Assembly: GCA_048499805.1 (NCBI GenBank)
Contig: JASNZF010000001.1
Coordinates: 682,001 to 746,000 of the forward strand
Source of the DNA: JAWXBA01 sp048499805
GTDB lineage: Bacteria > Gemmatimonadota > Gemmatimonadetes > Gemmatimonadales > GWC2-71-9
Length of the DNA stretch: 64,000 bases
Direction of reading: 5' to 3'
Of this stretch, positions 43,601-52,798 are shown piece after piece; within the stretch, counting starts at the first letter, position 1, and every line of letters starts with the position of its first letter. Below the pieces are notes generated by a model. It saw nothing but the letters and a program-made list of their open reading frames with translations. It made no database searches and was not told the DNA's origin. The translations under genes and the position numbers were made by a program.

Positions 43601-43849
43601 TCAGGGTCGAATCGGTGACGGCGGACTGGGTCGCGGTGGCGGGGGTGGCGGAGGGGGCCGACGGCGCAAGACGGGGGTACCGGTGGGCTTGGGTTTCTCG
43701 GCCGGCTTGCGCGGCTCCGCCTTGGGTGGTGGCCGCCTGGTGGTGTCCTGGACCACCGCCGGGTACCCCGCGAACTCGTCGGGCACCTCGGGGAGGGCCG
43801 CCATCGCCAGGCCAGCGGCGAGCGTCAGGGTCAGGACTCGGGCACGCAT
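43601..43849 (-). CDS. Small secreted proline-rich protein
   Basis: This 82-residue protein of unknown family has a clear signal-like N-terminus (MRARVLTLTLAAGLAMAALPE, cleavage near 18-20). The rest is very Pro/Arg-rich, with PPPPPPPPRPSPPSP near the end. It lies 69 bp upstream of the M28 gene on the same strand. Composition may exaggerate the open frame, so confidence is moderate. Confidence 0.45.
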   Translation of the reverse strand: MRARVLTLTLAAGLAMAALPEVPDEFAGYPAVVQDTTRRPPPKAEPRKPAEKPKPTGTPVLRRRPPPPPPPPRPSPPSPIRP

Positions 43850-43938
43850 GGTCGCCAACCTGTTGCCAGCATCGTGCCAAGACCACCCCCATGGCCAACC
43901 CCTTGCCTGTCAATGGTATAGCGCAGGCCACCAAACGA

Positions 43939-43971
43939 CTGTCCGGTCGAAGTGTCCCGAAACTCGGACAG
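43939..43971. promoter_or_regulatory. Inverted repeat in the divergent region before the DUF58 operon
   Basis: CTGTCCG and CGGACAG form perfect 7-bp arms with a 19-bp spacer, 49 bp before the DUF58 start. A third CTGTCC word follows at 43972. It could bind a dimeric regulator; the spacing is long for one. Confidence 0.35.
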
Positions 43972-44019
43972 CTGTCCCGTCGTTGACTCGCTCCCCGCAT
44001 CTGCCTAGCCTTCGCCGCC

Positions 44020-44946
44020 ATGTCGATCGCAGCTCCCCGCCACCGCCCCCAGCGCCCCGACCTCCTCGACCCGCTCGAGGTGTCACGGCTGGGCGGGCTG
44101 GAGGTCGTCACTCACGGCATCGTGGAGGGGTTCATTGCGGGGTTGCACCGATCGCCCCGGAAGGGCTTCTCGGTCGAGTTCGCCGAGCATCGGATGTACC
44201 AGCCCGGAGACGAGCTGCGGTACGTGGACTGGAAGCTGCTTGGCCGGACCGACCGGCTGCACGTCAAGCAGTTCGAGGAAGAGACCAACCTCCGTGCCAT
44301 GCTGGTCCTGGATGCCAGTCGGTCGATGGAGTGGACCGGCGCGCCCGGCGTCCGGTTGACCAAGCTCGACTACGCCCGGCGGCTGGCCGCCGCCCTGGCA
44401 CTGGTGCTCCTCCGTCAGCGCGACGCCACCGGCCTGATCTGCTTCGACGACGCCGTTCGCAGCGTGACCCCGCCCCGGGCCCGGCAGAGCCAGTGGCGCG
44501 ACCTGCTCGCGGTCCTCGGGGGACTCCGCGCGGGGCAGGGTACCGCTGCGGAGCCGGCGCTTCGCCGGGTGGTGGACCAGCTCCGGCGGCGTGGACTCGT
44601 CGTCTTCATTTCCGACCTGCTGCTCGACCAGGAACTGGCCCTGACCGCCCTCCGGTTCCTGCGACACCGTGGCCACCAGGTACTGGTGCTCCACGTGATG
44701 GACCCCGCGGAGGTGGAACTCGAGGGCGCAGCCGAGGCCCGCTTCCAGGATCCTGAGTCGGGTGCGTCCGTGACCCTCCGGCCCGACGACTGGTCGGCGG
44801 CCTACCGCCAGACGGTGCTGGACACGGTGGCGCGATGGCGCCTGGCGTGCCGGCGGCACGGGATGGCCTATGAGCGGGTGACGACCGACCTGTCCTTCGG
44901 AACCGCGCTGCGACAGGCGCTGGTCGGCTCGACCCACCTCGCGTGA
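44020..44946 (+). CDS. DUF58 protein (BatA/MoxR-associated)
   Basis: This 308-residue protein has the DUF58 entry motif GRVEF-like FSVEFAEHRMYQPGDELRYVDWKLLGRTDRLHVKQFEEETNL, shortened here in meaning to the region about 45-90, and a von Willebrand-like strand VLDASRSMEW (about 102) with a partial MIDAS. DUF58 proteins work with a MoxR AAA ATPase and BatA/B in envelope stress or metal insertion; no MoxR gene is present beside it. The stop overlaps the next start by 4 bp (GTGA). Confidence 0.85.
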   Translation: MSIAAPRHRPQRPDLLDPLEVSRLGGLEVVTHGIVEGFIAGLHRSPRKGFSVEFAEHRMYQPGDELRYVDWKLLGRTDRLHVKQFEEETNLRAMLVLDASRSMEWTGAPGVRLTKLDYARRLAAALALVLLRQRDATGLICFDDAVRSVTPPRARQSQWRDLLAVLGGLRAGQGTAAEPALRRVVDQLRRRGLVVFISDLLLDQELALTALRFLRHRGHQVLVLHVMDPAEVELEGAAEARFQDPESGASVTLRPDDWSAAYRQTVLDTVARWRLACRRHGMAYERVTTDLSFGTALRQALVGSTHLA

Positions 44947-46718
44947 TCGGCTTCACCTCTCCCTGGGTCCTGGGCGGGCTGCTCGCCGTGGCGGTTCCCC
45001 TGGTGTTGCACCTGGTGGCCCGTCGGGACCCCCCCGTGGTCTCCTTTCCGGCGGTCCGCTATCTCGAGGACACCGCGCGGCGACACCAGCGCCGGTTCCG
45101 CCTGCAGCACCTGCTGCTCCTGCTGGTGCGGATGGCGCTGATCGCGGCGCTGGTGCTGGCGGCGGCGGGTCCCACCACCTCGGGTGGTGGTGCCGGCGGC
45201 CACGCCCCGGCCGCCCTTGTCCTGGTGCTCGACAACTCCCTCAGCTCCGCGGCCATCGTGGGCGGCGCCCCCACCCTCGAGGCGCTGCGCGCCCCGGCGC
45301 AGCGGATTCTGGCTCGGGCGGGCGCGGCCGACCGGGTCTGGTTGCTCACCGCCGACGGGGTTCCCCGAACCGGCGACCTCGACCTCCTCCGGCGCCAGGT
45401 GGACGAACTGCAGGCGCTGCCCGTCCGCCTCGACCTGGGCGACGCCCTCCGCACCGCCGCGGACCTGCTTGCCGCAGTTCCGCTGCCCGGGGAAGTGATC
45501 GTGCTCAGCGACCTCCAGGCCAGTGCGATGAGTGCCGCCGTGGGTGGGGATGTGCTGGTCGGCGTGCCCGATGGAGCGCCACCCGCCAACCGCGGGATCA
45601 CCGCGGTGGAGACCGGGGCGCAGCCCTGGGGGGGACCGGGGCGGATCTCGGCCTCGGTGGTCGGTGTCGCGCCCGAGCCCGCGGCAATGACGGTGATGGT
45701 GGAGGGGCGGCCGGCCCGGCAGATGCTGGTCCCACCCGGCGGGACTGCCACGGCGGCGCTGGCGGCGCTCCCGGCCGGATGGCACACGATCGGGGTCGAG
45801 ATCGATCCCGATGAACTGCGGCTGGACGATGGCGTGCAGGTCGGGGTACGGGTGGCGCCACCCGCCGCCGCCACCTGGTCCCGGGATGACTCGCACCTGG
45901 CCGAGGGCGCCGAGGTACTGCTGGCAAACGGCCGGCTCACCCGCGGCGCGGAGGTCTGGCTCGACCAGCTTGGCGGGGGGGCGTCGATCGTCTTTCCCCC
46001 CGCCGATCCCGCCGCCCTCGGCGCGCTCAACCGTGCCCTGCTGGCACGGGGGTCGGCGTGGCAGTTCGGAGAGCGAGTGGCGGGTGGAATCCGAACCGAC
46101 AGCAGTGCCCTGCTGGACCCCCAACCCGTGCGGCTGCGGCACCAGCTTGAGCGCGCGGGCGCCGAAGGGGAGATCCTCCTGACGGCCGCGGGCGCGCCCT
46201 GGATGGTGCGGAGCGGCAACCTGATCCTGCTGGCCAGTCGATTCGAGCCTGCCTGGACGGACCTGCCGCTCTCGGCCGCGTTCATGCCGTTCCTGGACCT
46301 GCTGCTCAACCGCCTGGCGCGGGGGGAGGTGGCCCGGCTGGTGACGGTCACCGGGGACCCGGTCATGCTCCCGGACCGGGTCACCTCCCTCGCGTCCGGT
46401 GCCGGCGTCGAGCGGGTCGAGGGGGGCGGTGCCTGGCGCCCGGCGACCCCGGGGCTGCACTGGATGCTGCGCGGCACCGACACGGTCGGTGTCGTCGAGG
46501 CGCATCCCGATCCCCGCGAGAGCCTGCTGGAACGCATGGCCCCGGAGGCGGTGGCAGCCCTCTGGCCGGGCGCCGAAGTCACCACCGCCGATCGCGCGGC
46601 CGGCCTGGCCTTCACCCGCTCCGCCCGGGCCGACCTGCGCGGCCCGCTGCTCTGGCTGGCCGGGTTGCTCGCCGGGGCGGAACTCCTCCTGGCCGGGCTC
46701 GGCCGACGGACCCGATGA
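44943..46718 (+). CDS. BatA-like membrane protein with von Willebrand domain
   Basis: This 591-residue protein starts at a GTG at 44943. It has the N-terminal BatA motif FTSPWVLGGLLAVAVPLVLHLV, two membrane helices (about 5-25 and 55-78), a vWA domain (about 90-200, MIDAS LVLDNSLS) and a long extracytoplasmic region, with a final helix near 565-585. With DUF58 it probably forms a membrane complex that supports proteostasis or stress tolerance. Its stop overlaps the mfd start (ATGA), an unusual neighbour. Confidence 0.8.
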   Translation: MIGFTSPWVLGGLLAVAVPLVLHLVARRDPPVVSFPAVRYLEDTARRHQRRFRLQHLLLLLVRMALIAALVLAAAGPTTSGGGAGGHAPAALVLVLDNSLSSAAIVGGAPTLEALRAPAQRILARAGAADRVWLLTADGVPRTGDLDLLRRQVDELQALPVRLDLGDALRTAADLLAAVPLPGEVIVLSDLQASAMSAAVGGDVLVGVPDGAPPANRGITAVETGAQPWGGPGRISASVVGVAPEPAAMTVMVEGRPARQMLVPPGGTATAALAALPAGWHTIGVEIDPDELRLDDGVQVGVRVAPPAAATWSRDDSHLAEGAEVLLANGRLTRGAEVWLDQLGGGASIVFPPADPAALGALNRALLARGSAWQFGERVAGGIRTDSSALLDPQPVRLRHQLERAGAEGEILLTAAGAPWMVRSGNLILLASRFEPAWTDLPLSAAFMPFLDLLLNRLARGEVARLVTVTGDPVMLPDRVTSLASGAGVERVEGGGAWRPATPGLHWMLRGTDTVGVVEAHPDPRESLLERMAPEAVAALWPGAEVTTADRAAGLAFTRSARADLRGPLLWLAGLLAGAELLLAGLGRRTR

Positions 46719-49700
46719 GCGCCGAGCTGATCTTCGCGGCCCTCGAACGCAGCCCGTCGGTGCGCGAGCTCTGGGGGCGGCTCCCCGATCGTGGCCAGCG
46801 GCTGCGGCTGGGGGGCCTCCCTGGCTCGAGCGCGGCGGCGCTGGTGGCGTGGCTGGCCGAGCGACGCCCGAGCCAGCTGATCACGATCGTCACCTCCACC
46901 CCATCGGACGCCGAGCGCTGGATTGCGGACCTGGCCCACCTCACCGCGCTTCCGGTGGGCCTCTACCCGCAGCGCGAGGCGCTGGGCGAGGAGGAACCGC
47001 ACCTCGAGATCGCGGGTGAGCGGGTGGAGACACTCGAGGCGCTGCTGCATGGGGAACTGCGACTCCTGGTGACGACAGCCCGTGCCACCGCCGAGCGGAC
47101 CCGGATCGCCGCGGCGCTGGGCGCGCGCCGCCTGACGGCGACCCAGGGATATCAGGTCCCGCTGGGGGAGTTCGCCGGCGAGCTCGCCGCCATGGGGTAC
47201 GCCCGGGTTCCGGTGGTGACCGAGGTCGGGCAGTTCGCCGTCCGGGGCGGGATCGTGGATGTCTACGGGTTCGGGCTGGCGGCGCCCGCCCGCCTCGAGT
47301 GGTGGGGCGACGAGATCCTGTCGGTGCGCAGCTTCGACCTGACCACCCAGCGATCCGGCGAGGAGCTCGCCACGATTGCCATCCTCCCGATCGCCGCGGG
47401 TGGGCGAGGCGGGGCGGGACGGGGCGGGGGTGGGGGCGAGGCGGCCATGCGGCAGAGCCTGCTCGACCTGCTGCCCCCTGACACCCTCCTCCTGCAGGAG
47501 TCGGAGGGGCCCGACGCCGAGGAGGTGCGCCGCGCCTGGCAGGAGGCGGCCCACCACCTCGAGGTGGCCCGCAAGCTCGGCGAGGAGGTGCCGGACCGCG
47601 CCGATCTCTTCCTCGAGCCCGACCAGTGGGGCACCGCGCTGGCCCGCTTCCCCCGGCTGGCGCTGTCGCAGGATGCGGCGGAGCTGCAACTCGGGTTCCT
47701 GCCACCGGAGCGGATTGACCGTGACCTGGGTCGCCTGCGCACGCTGCTCGCCGGCCCCACGCCGACGGTCATCCTCTGCGACAACGAGGGCCAGCGCGAG
47801 CGGCTCGACGAGCTGCTGCACGAGGGACCGGGCATGGGCGGAGCCGCCGACCTCCGGGTGGGTGCGCTCGACGGGGGATTCGTGCTGCCGACCCTCCGGG
47901 TGCTGACCGACCACGAGGTGTTCCGCCGGGCGCGGCGACTCCGCCGGCCACGCCGGTACCGGCAGGCGGCTCCCTCTGCCGCGACAGGGGTACTGAGCGA
48001 GGGTGACTACGTCGTCCACCTGGATCATGGCATCGGGATCTACCGCGGGATCGGTACGACCACCGTCGAGGGCGGGATCCTCGACGTGGCGATCGTGGAA
48101 TACGAGGGTGGGGACCGGCTCAATGTCCCGCTCTACCGCCTCGACCAGCTGGAGCGGTACCGGGCGGCGACCGACGACGCCGACCAGGCCCCGCCGAAGC
48201 TGCACCGGATCGGGGGGACCAGCTGGAAAAAGGTCCGCGACCGGACCCGGTCGGCGATCCGGCAGATGGCCCAGGAGCTCCTGGACCTCTACGCCCACCG
48301 CCAGGTGGCGGCGGGATATGCCAGTCCGCCCGACACCCGCTGGCAGCGTGAGCTGGAGTCGAGCTTCCTGTATGAGGACACCGCCGACCAGCGCAGGGCC
48401 ACGGAGGAGGTCAAGCAGGACCTCGAACGGCCGCGTCCCATGGACCGGCTGCTGGTCGGCGACGTGGGATACGGCAAGACCGAGATCGCCGTCCGCGCGG
48501 CGTTCAAGTCGGTCCAGGGAGGCAAGCAGGTGGCGGTGCTCGTGCCCACGACGATCCTGGCCGAACAGCACGGGCGGACCTTCACCGAGCGCCTCGCCGA
48601 CTTCCCGGTGAAGGTGGAGGTGCTGTCGCGATTCCGGAGCGCCAAGGAGCAGAAGCAGGCGCTGGTCCGGCTGGCTGAAGGGGGCACTGACATCATCATC
48701 GGTACCCACCGGCTGCTCTCCAGGGACGTCCTGTTCAAGGACCTCGGGCTGCTGATCGTGGACGAGGAGCACCGGTTCGGGGTCAAGCACAAGGAGCGGC
48801 TCAAGGAATTGCGGCTGACGGTGGACGTGCTGACCCTGACCGCGACCCCGATCCCCCGGACCCTGCACCTCTCGCTGGCGGGGCTCCGCGACCTGACCCT
48901 GATCGAGACCCCGCCGCGCGACCGCTCCCCGATCCTGACATTTGTCGAGCCCTGGGACGACGGCCTGCTGGAGGAGGCGATGGCCCGCGAGCTGGACCGC
49001 GGGGGGCAGGTCTTCGTCGTCCACAACCGGATCGAGACGATCGACACCATCGCGGCGCGGATCCGGGCGCTGGCGCCGCGGGCCCGGGTCGGGGTGGCGC
49101 ATGGCCAGATGGCTGCGGAGCCGCTCGAGGAGGTCATGCGGGGGTTTGTGGCCGGTGAGGTGGACATCCTCGTCTCCACCATGATCGTGGAGTCTGGGCT
49201 GGACGTGCCCAACGCCAACACCATGGTGGTGCACGACGCCCACCGGCTGGGGCTGGCCCAGCTCTATCAGCTGCGGGGCCGGGTGGGGCGCAGCCACCGG
49301 CGGGCGTACTGCTACCTCCTGGCGCCCGACACGATCGACCCGGAGGCCCAGGACCGGCTCAAGGTGCTGGAGCACCACACCGAACTGGGCTCCGGGTACC
49401 GGATCGCCCTGAAGGACCTGGAGATGCGCGGGGCGGGCAACCTGCTGGGGGCGGAGCAGTCGGGCCACGCCCACGCCGTCGGCTTTGACCTCTACCTGCG
49501 ATGGCTGGAGGAGACGGTGAAGGCCCTCCGTGGCGGGGGCACCCTCGAGGCCCCGGCCCCGCCGGAGGTGGTCTTTGACCGGGCCGCCCAGCTGCCGGAC
49601 GAGTGGGTGCCGGATGACGAGACCAAGCTCGATCTGTACCGCCGACTGGCGCGAGCGGTCGGGACAGGCGAAATTGATGAGTTGCGCGGGGAAATGCGGG

Positions 49701-50020
49701 AACGGTTCGGGCCGATCCCCCAGGAGGCGGAATATCTCCTCGACCTGGCGCGGTTGCGGGTGCTCGGCGGGACGCTGGGCATCCAGCACATCATGGTGCG
49801 CGGGGACGAGGCCCGGGTGACCTTCCGGGCCGGCGCCACCCCCCGCATGGCCGGGCTGGCTGCCGCCCTGGACGATGTCCAGCTGGCGGTCGACGTCCGG
49901 CGGACGGTCCCCCTGTCGCTCCGGCTGGAACGGTTGGGTGGCGAAGCAATGATCCCGGCCCTGGTCCGGGCCCTGGCCGCCGTGGCCAGGGGAGCCCCGG
50001 TCGGTGCGCCGGGACGGTAG
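46715..50020 (+). CDS. mfd: Transcription-repair coupling factor
   Basis: This 1101-residue DNA translocase removes RNA polymerase stalled at damage and recruits UvrA. UvrB-homology region about 1-330, including GEFAGELAAMGYARVPVVTEVGQFAVRGGIVDVYG; a Gly-rich stretch GGRGGAGRGGGGGE near 228-242; CarD-like RNA-polymerase-interacting domain about 425-495; ATPase with Walker A GDVGYGKTE (about 584), DEEHRFG (about 681), TATPIPRTLHLS, and RGRVGRSHRRAYCYL; TRCF domain at the end. The start overlaps the BatA gene by 4 bp. Confidence 0.96.
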   Translation: MSAELIFAALERSPSVRELWGRLPDRGQRLRLGGLPGSSAAALVAWLAERRPSQLITIVTSTPSDAERWIADLAHLTALPVGLYPQREALGEEEPHLEIAGERVETLEALLHGELRLLVTTARATAERTRIAAALGARRLTATQGYQVPLGEFAGELAAMGYARVPVVTEVGQFAVRGGIVDVYGFGLAAPARLEWWGDEILSVRSFDLTTQRSGEELATIAILPIAAGGRGGAGRGGGGGEAAMRQSLLDLLPPDTLLLQESEGPDAEEVRRAWQEAAHHLEVARKLGEEVPDRADLFLEPDQWGTALARFPRLALSQDAAELQLGFLPPERIDRDLGRLRTLLAGPTPTVILCDNEGQRERLDELLHEGPGMGGAADLRVGALDGGFVLPTLRVLTDHEVFRRARRLRRPRRYRQAAPSAATGVLSEGDYVVHLDHGIGIYRGIGTTTVEGGILDVAIVEYEGGDRLNVPLYRLDQLERYRAATDDADQAPPKLHRIGGTSWKKVRDRTRSAIRQMAQELLDLYAHRQVAAGYASPPDTRWQRELESSFLYEDTADQRRATEEVKQDLERPRPMDRLLVGDVGYGKTEIAVRAAFKSVQGGKQVAVLVPTTILAEQHGRTFTERLADFPVKVEVLSRFRSAKEQKQALVRLAEGGTDIIIGTHRLLSRDVLFKDLGLLIVDEEHRFGVKHKERLKELRLTVDVLTLTATPIPRTLHLSLAGLRDLTLIETPPRDRSPILTFVEPWDDGLLEEAMARELDRGGQVFVVHNRIETIDTIAARIRALAPRARVGVAHGQMAAEPLEEVMRGFVAGEVDILVSTMIVESGLDVPNANTMVVHDAHRLGLAQLYQLRGRVGRSHRRAYCYLLAPDTIDPEAQDRLKVLEHHTELGSGYRIALKDLEMRGAGNLLGAEQSGHAHAVGFDLYLRWLEETVKALRGGGTLEAPAPPEVVFDRAAQLPDEWVPDDETKLDLYRRLARAVGTGEIDELRGEMRERFGPIPQEAEYLLDLARLRVLGGTLGIQHIMVRGDEARVTFRAGATPRMAGLAAALDDVQLAVDVRRTVPLSLRLERLGGEAMIPALVRALAAVARGAPVGAPGR

Positions 50021-50045
50021 GACTCACCCCCTCTTGGGAGTTGGC

Positions 50046-51473
50046 ATGCGTGGACTGTTGTTGATCGTCGCGGGCGCGGTTGGCGTCGGCGGATGCGGAC
50101 TGGGTGGCAACGCCGATGTCGTGGCCGAGGCGAACGGGCAGACCCTCACCTCGGCCGAGGTGGCCAGCGTGCTCGAGAAGGTCCAGGGCCAGCGTCCCAG
50201 CACCGAGATCGCCGAGTTCGTCGGCTCGCTGTGGGTGGACCTGACGCTGATGGCGCATGCCATCGTCACCACCGGCATCCCGAGCGATTCGGCCTCCGTG
50301 GCCGATGCCCTGTGGTTCGACCTGGCCCAGGCCCGGATCGGCGCGTGGCACGACACCCTGATGGCCCGCCGGGTCAGCGTCACCCCCGAGCAGATCCAGC
50401 AGTTCTACGACGGCGGCGATGCCCGCGTCTTCCAGCACATCCTGGTCGCCCCCGGCGGGACCGCGGCGGACAGCACCCGGGCCCGCGCCACGGTGCGCCA
50501 GATCGAGGCCGGGCTGCGTGCCGGGCGGAGCTTTGCCGCATTCGCCGACGAGCACAACACCGATGCCACCCGCGGCGACGGCGGCTTCCTGCCGCCCACC
50601 CCGCGCGGCGGCTTTGTCCAGCCGTTCGACTCCGTCGCCTGGACCCTCAACCCCGGCCAGACCAGTGGGGTGGTCGAGACCCAGTTCGGCTGGCACTTCA
50701 TCCGCCGGCCACCGATCGACGAGGCCGCGCCGCGCCTCCAGACCGCCCTCGAGGAGCTGGCCAAGCGGACCGCCGACAGCGTCTTCAGCGCCGAACTGGT
50801 GGAGGGACGCAAGATCGAGGCGGCGAATTCGGCCCCGGCCGCGATCCGGGCCGCGCTGAACGACCTGAACAAGGGGCTCTCCTCCTCGCGCGAGGTGGCG
50901 ACCTGGACCGGCGGCAAGATGACCGCCGGGGACTTCTCCCGCTGGATCATGGCCCTGCCCCCCGGCTTCCCCCAGCGCCTGCGCGAGGAGTCGGATTCGT
51001 CGCTCCGGAACTTTGCCAAGCTGCTGGCCCAGAACGTGGTCATGCTCGAGCAGGCCGACTCGGCCCGGATCCCGGTGCCCGAGGTGAACTGGCAGGCGAT
51101 GCAGTTCTCGTATCGGGTCTCGATCGAGCAGCTCCAGGGCGAGCTGGGCCTCGGCGGGCCGGAGTTCAGCGACACCAGCTCCACCACGGTGGCGCAGCGG
51201 CTCCAGCTGGCCTCGGACCGGGTCGACGAGTACATCAACGCCCTGGCTACCGGGCAGGCCCAGAGCCGGCAGATCATCCCCGGGATGGCGGCTCGCCTGC
51301 GCACCCTCTATCCGAACAAGATCAACCAGGCCGGGATCGCCAAGTCGGTTGAGCTGGCGGTGGCCAAGTATGTCGCCGACTCCGCCGCCGGGACCGGGGC
51401 CGCAGGGGCGACGCCGCCGGGAGCGGTCGCCCCCGCCCCGGGTGGCCCGCCGGTGCCGGGGAACCAGCCGTAA
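50046..51473 (+). CDS. Parvulin-type peptidyl-prolyl isomerase lipoprotein
   Basis: The protein has 475 residues. The signal ends at a lipobox VGGC (Cys 17), so the mature protein is lipid-anchored. A SurA/PrsA-like N-terminal chaperone region precedes a PpiC rotamase domain (about 128-220: QHILVA, SFAAFADEHNTDATRGDGGFL, GWHFIRR). The C-terminal 200 residues are helical and unique. It overlaps the next surA-like gene by one base (TAATG). It helps fold periplasmic or outer-membrane proteins. Confidence 0.85.
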   Translation: MRGLLLIVAGAVGVGGCGLGGNADVVAEANGQTLTSAEVASVLEKVQGQRPSTEIAEFVGSLWVDLTLMAHAIVTTGIPSDSASVADALWFDLAQARIGAWHDTLMARRVSVTPEQIQQFYDGGDARVFQHILVAPGGTAADSTRARATVRQIEAGLRAGRSFAAFADEHNTDATRGDGGFLPPTPRGGFVQPFDSVAWTLNPGQTSGVVETQFGWHFIRRPPIDEAAPRLQTALEELAKRTADSVFSAELVEGRKIEAANSAPAAIRAALNDLNKGLSSSREVATWTGGKMTAGDFSRWIMALPPGFPQRLREESDSSLRNFAKLLAQNVVMLEQADSARIPVPEVNWQAMQFSYRVSIEQLQGELGLGGPEFSDTSSTTVAQRLQLASDRVDEYINALATGQAQSRQIIPGMAARLRTLYPNKINQAGIAKSVELAVAKYVADSAAGTGAAGATPPGAVAPAPGGPPVPGNQP

Positions 51474-52798
51474 TGCAGTTCCCGAGGCTGTCCGGGCTGG
51501 TCGTCGGCCTGCTGGTGGCCGGCGCCGGCACGCTGGCGGCCCAGGGGGCCGGCCCCGCCAACGGCGGGGTCGTGGACCGGGTGGCGGCCGTGGTCGGCAC
51601 CCGGGCGATCATGGCCTCCCAGGTGGAGGAGGCACTGTACCAGCGGTATCCCCAGGGCCTCCCGACCGACTCGACCCAGTTGCGGGCGCTGGCGCGGGAG
51701 GTACTCGAATCGCTGATCGATGACGAATTGATGGTGATCGAGGCCGAGCGCGACACGACCATCCGGGTGACGCCGGAGGATGTCCAGTCGGCGGTGGACG
51801 AGACCTTCCGCGCCACCCGGGCCCGGTTCCCCACCGAGGCGGCGTTCCGCGCCGAGATCCAGATCGCCGGGTTCGCCACCCCGGAGGAGTACCGGGCCTG
51901 GCTGGCCCAGGACCAGCGGAGGGCGCTGCTGATCCAGTCGCTCGAGGCGAACCGGAGCCAGGACGGGCTGATCAAGCAGGTCACCCCGACCGAGGCCGAG
52001 ATGCGGGCGCTGTTCGAGCGCGAGAAGGGCAACCTGCAGCCGCGCCCGCCGCTGTTCAGCTTCCGCCAGGTCCTGGTGGCTCCCAAGCCCACCCCGGCGG
52101 CCAAGGCGATCACCATGGCGCTGGCCGACTCGATCGTGCGAGAACTGCGGGCTGGTGCCGACTTCGCCACCGCGGCGCGGCGGTTCTCGCAGGATCCGGG
52201 CTCGGCGCAGCAGGGCGGTGAACTGGACTGGTTCCGGCGCGGCGAGATGGTGACCGAGTTCGAGCGGGTGGCCTTCGCCTTCCGGCCGGGCTACATCTCC
52301 GATCCCGTCGAGAGTCCGTTCGGGATCCACATCATCCAGGTGCAGCGCACCCAGCCGGCCGAGGTGAAGGCCCGCCACATCCTCCTGTGGCCGACGATCT
52401 CGCCGGCACAGGCGGACAGTGCCCGGGCGCTGGCCGAGCGGATCATGGTGGCGCTCCGCAACGGGGCCTCGCTCGACTCGATCCAGCGGATCCACCACGA
52501 CGGGACGGCGCCGGGGGTTTCCAACCAGATCCCCGAGACCAACATCCCGGCCCCCTACAAGACCGCGATGTCGAGCGTCGAGGCGGGCCAGCTGGCGCCG
52601 CTGATCACCCTCCCGGCAGAGGACTCGACCCGGACCAAGTACGCCATCGTCCAGGTCACCGCCAAGACGCCCGGCGGCGAGCCCCGCTACGAGGACGTGG
52701 AGGGCGACCTTCGCCGGACCCTGGCCCGCCGGATCGGGATCCGCCGGTACATCGACAAGCTCCGCGAGGCGACCCACATCGAGGTGCGCGAACCTTGA
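51473..52798 (+). CDS. surA: SurA-type peptidyl-prolyl isomerase and chaperone
   Basis: This 441-residue protein has a signal peptide (about 1-24), SurA N-terminal domain (about 30-185; VVDRVAAVVGTRAIMASQVEEALY), a rotamase domain (about 195-290; FRQVLVA, FATAARRFSQDPGSAQQGGELDWF, FGIHIIQV) and a second, poorer rotamase-like part (about 300-395; KARHILLW). It escorts outer-membrane proteins across the periplasm. pdxA follows with a 4-bp overlap, as in the surA-pdxA order of enterics. Confidence 0.88.
   Translation: MQFPRLSGLVVGLLVAGAGTLAAQGAGPANGGVVDRVAAVVGTRAIMASQVEEALYQRYPQGLPTDSTQLRALAREVLESLIDDELMVIEAERDTTIRVTPEDVQSAVDETFRATRARFPTEAAFRAEIQIAGFATPEEYRAWLAQDQRRALLIQSLEANRSQDGLIKQVTPTEAEMRALFEREKGNLQPRPPLFSFRQVLVAPKPTPAAKAITMALADSIVRELRAGADFATAARRFSQDPGSAQQGGELDWFRRGEMVTEFERVAFAFRPGYISDPVESPFGIHIIQVQRTQPAEVKARHILLWPTISPAQADSARALAERIMVALRNGASLDSIQRIHHDGTAPGVSNQIPETNIPAPYKTAMSSVEAGQLAPLITLPAEDSTRTKYAIVQVTAKTPGGEPRYEDVEGDLRRTLARRIGIRRYIDKLREATHIEVREP

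Noticed and set aside
45059..49789. Open frame of 1576 codons on the minus strand opposite BatA and mfd
   Set aside because: It is a high-GC shadow: the opposite strand encodes two well-recognised proteins and this frame has no domain, only His/Arg/Gln/Pro-rich sequence.
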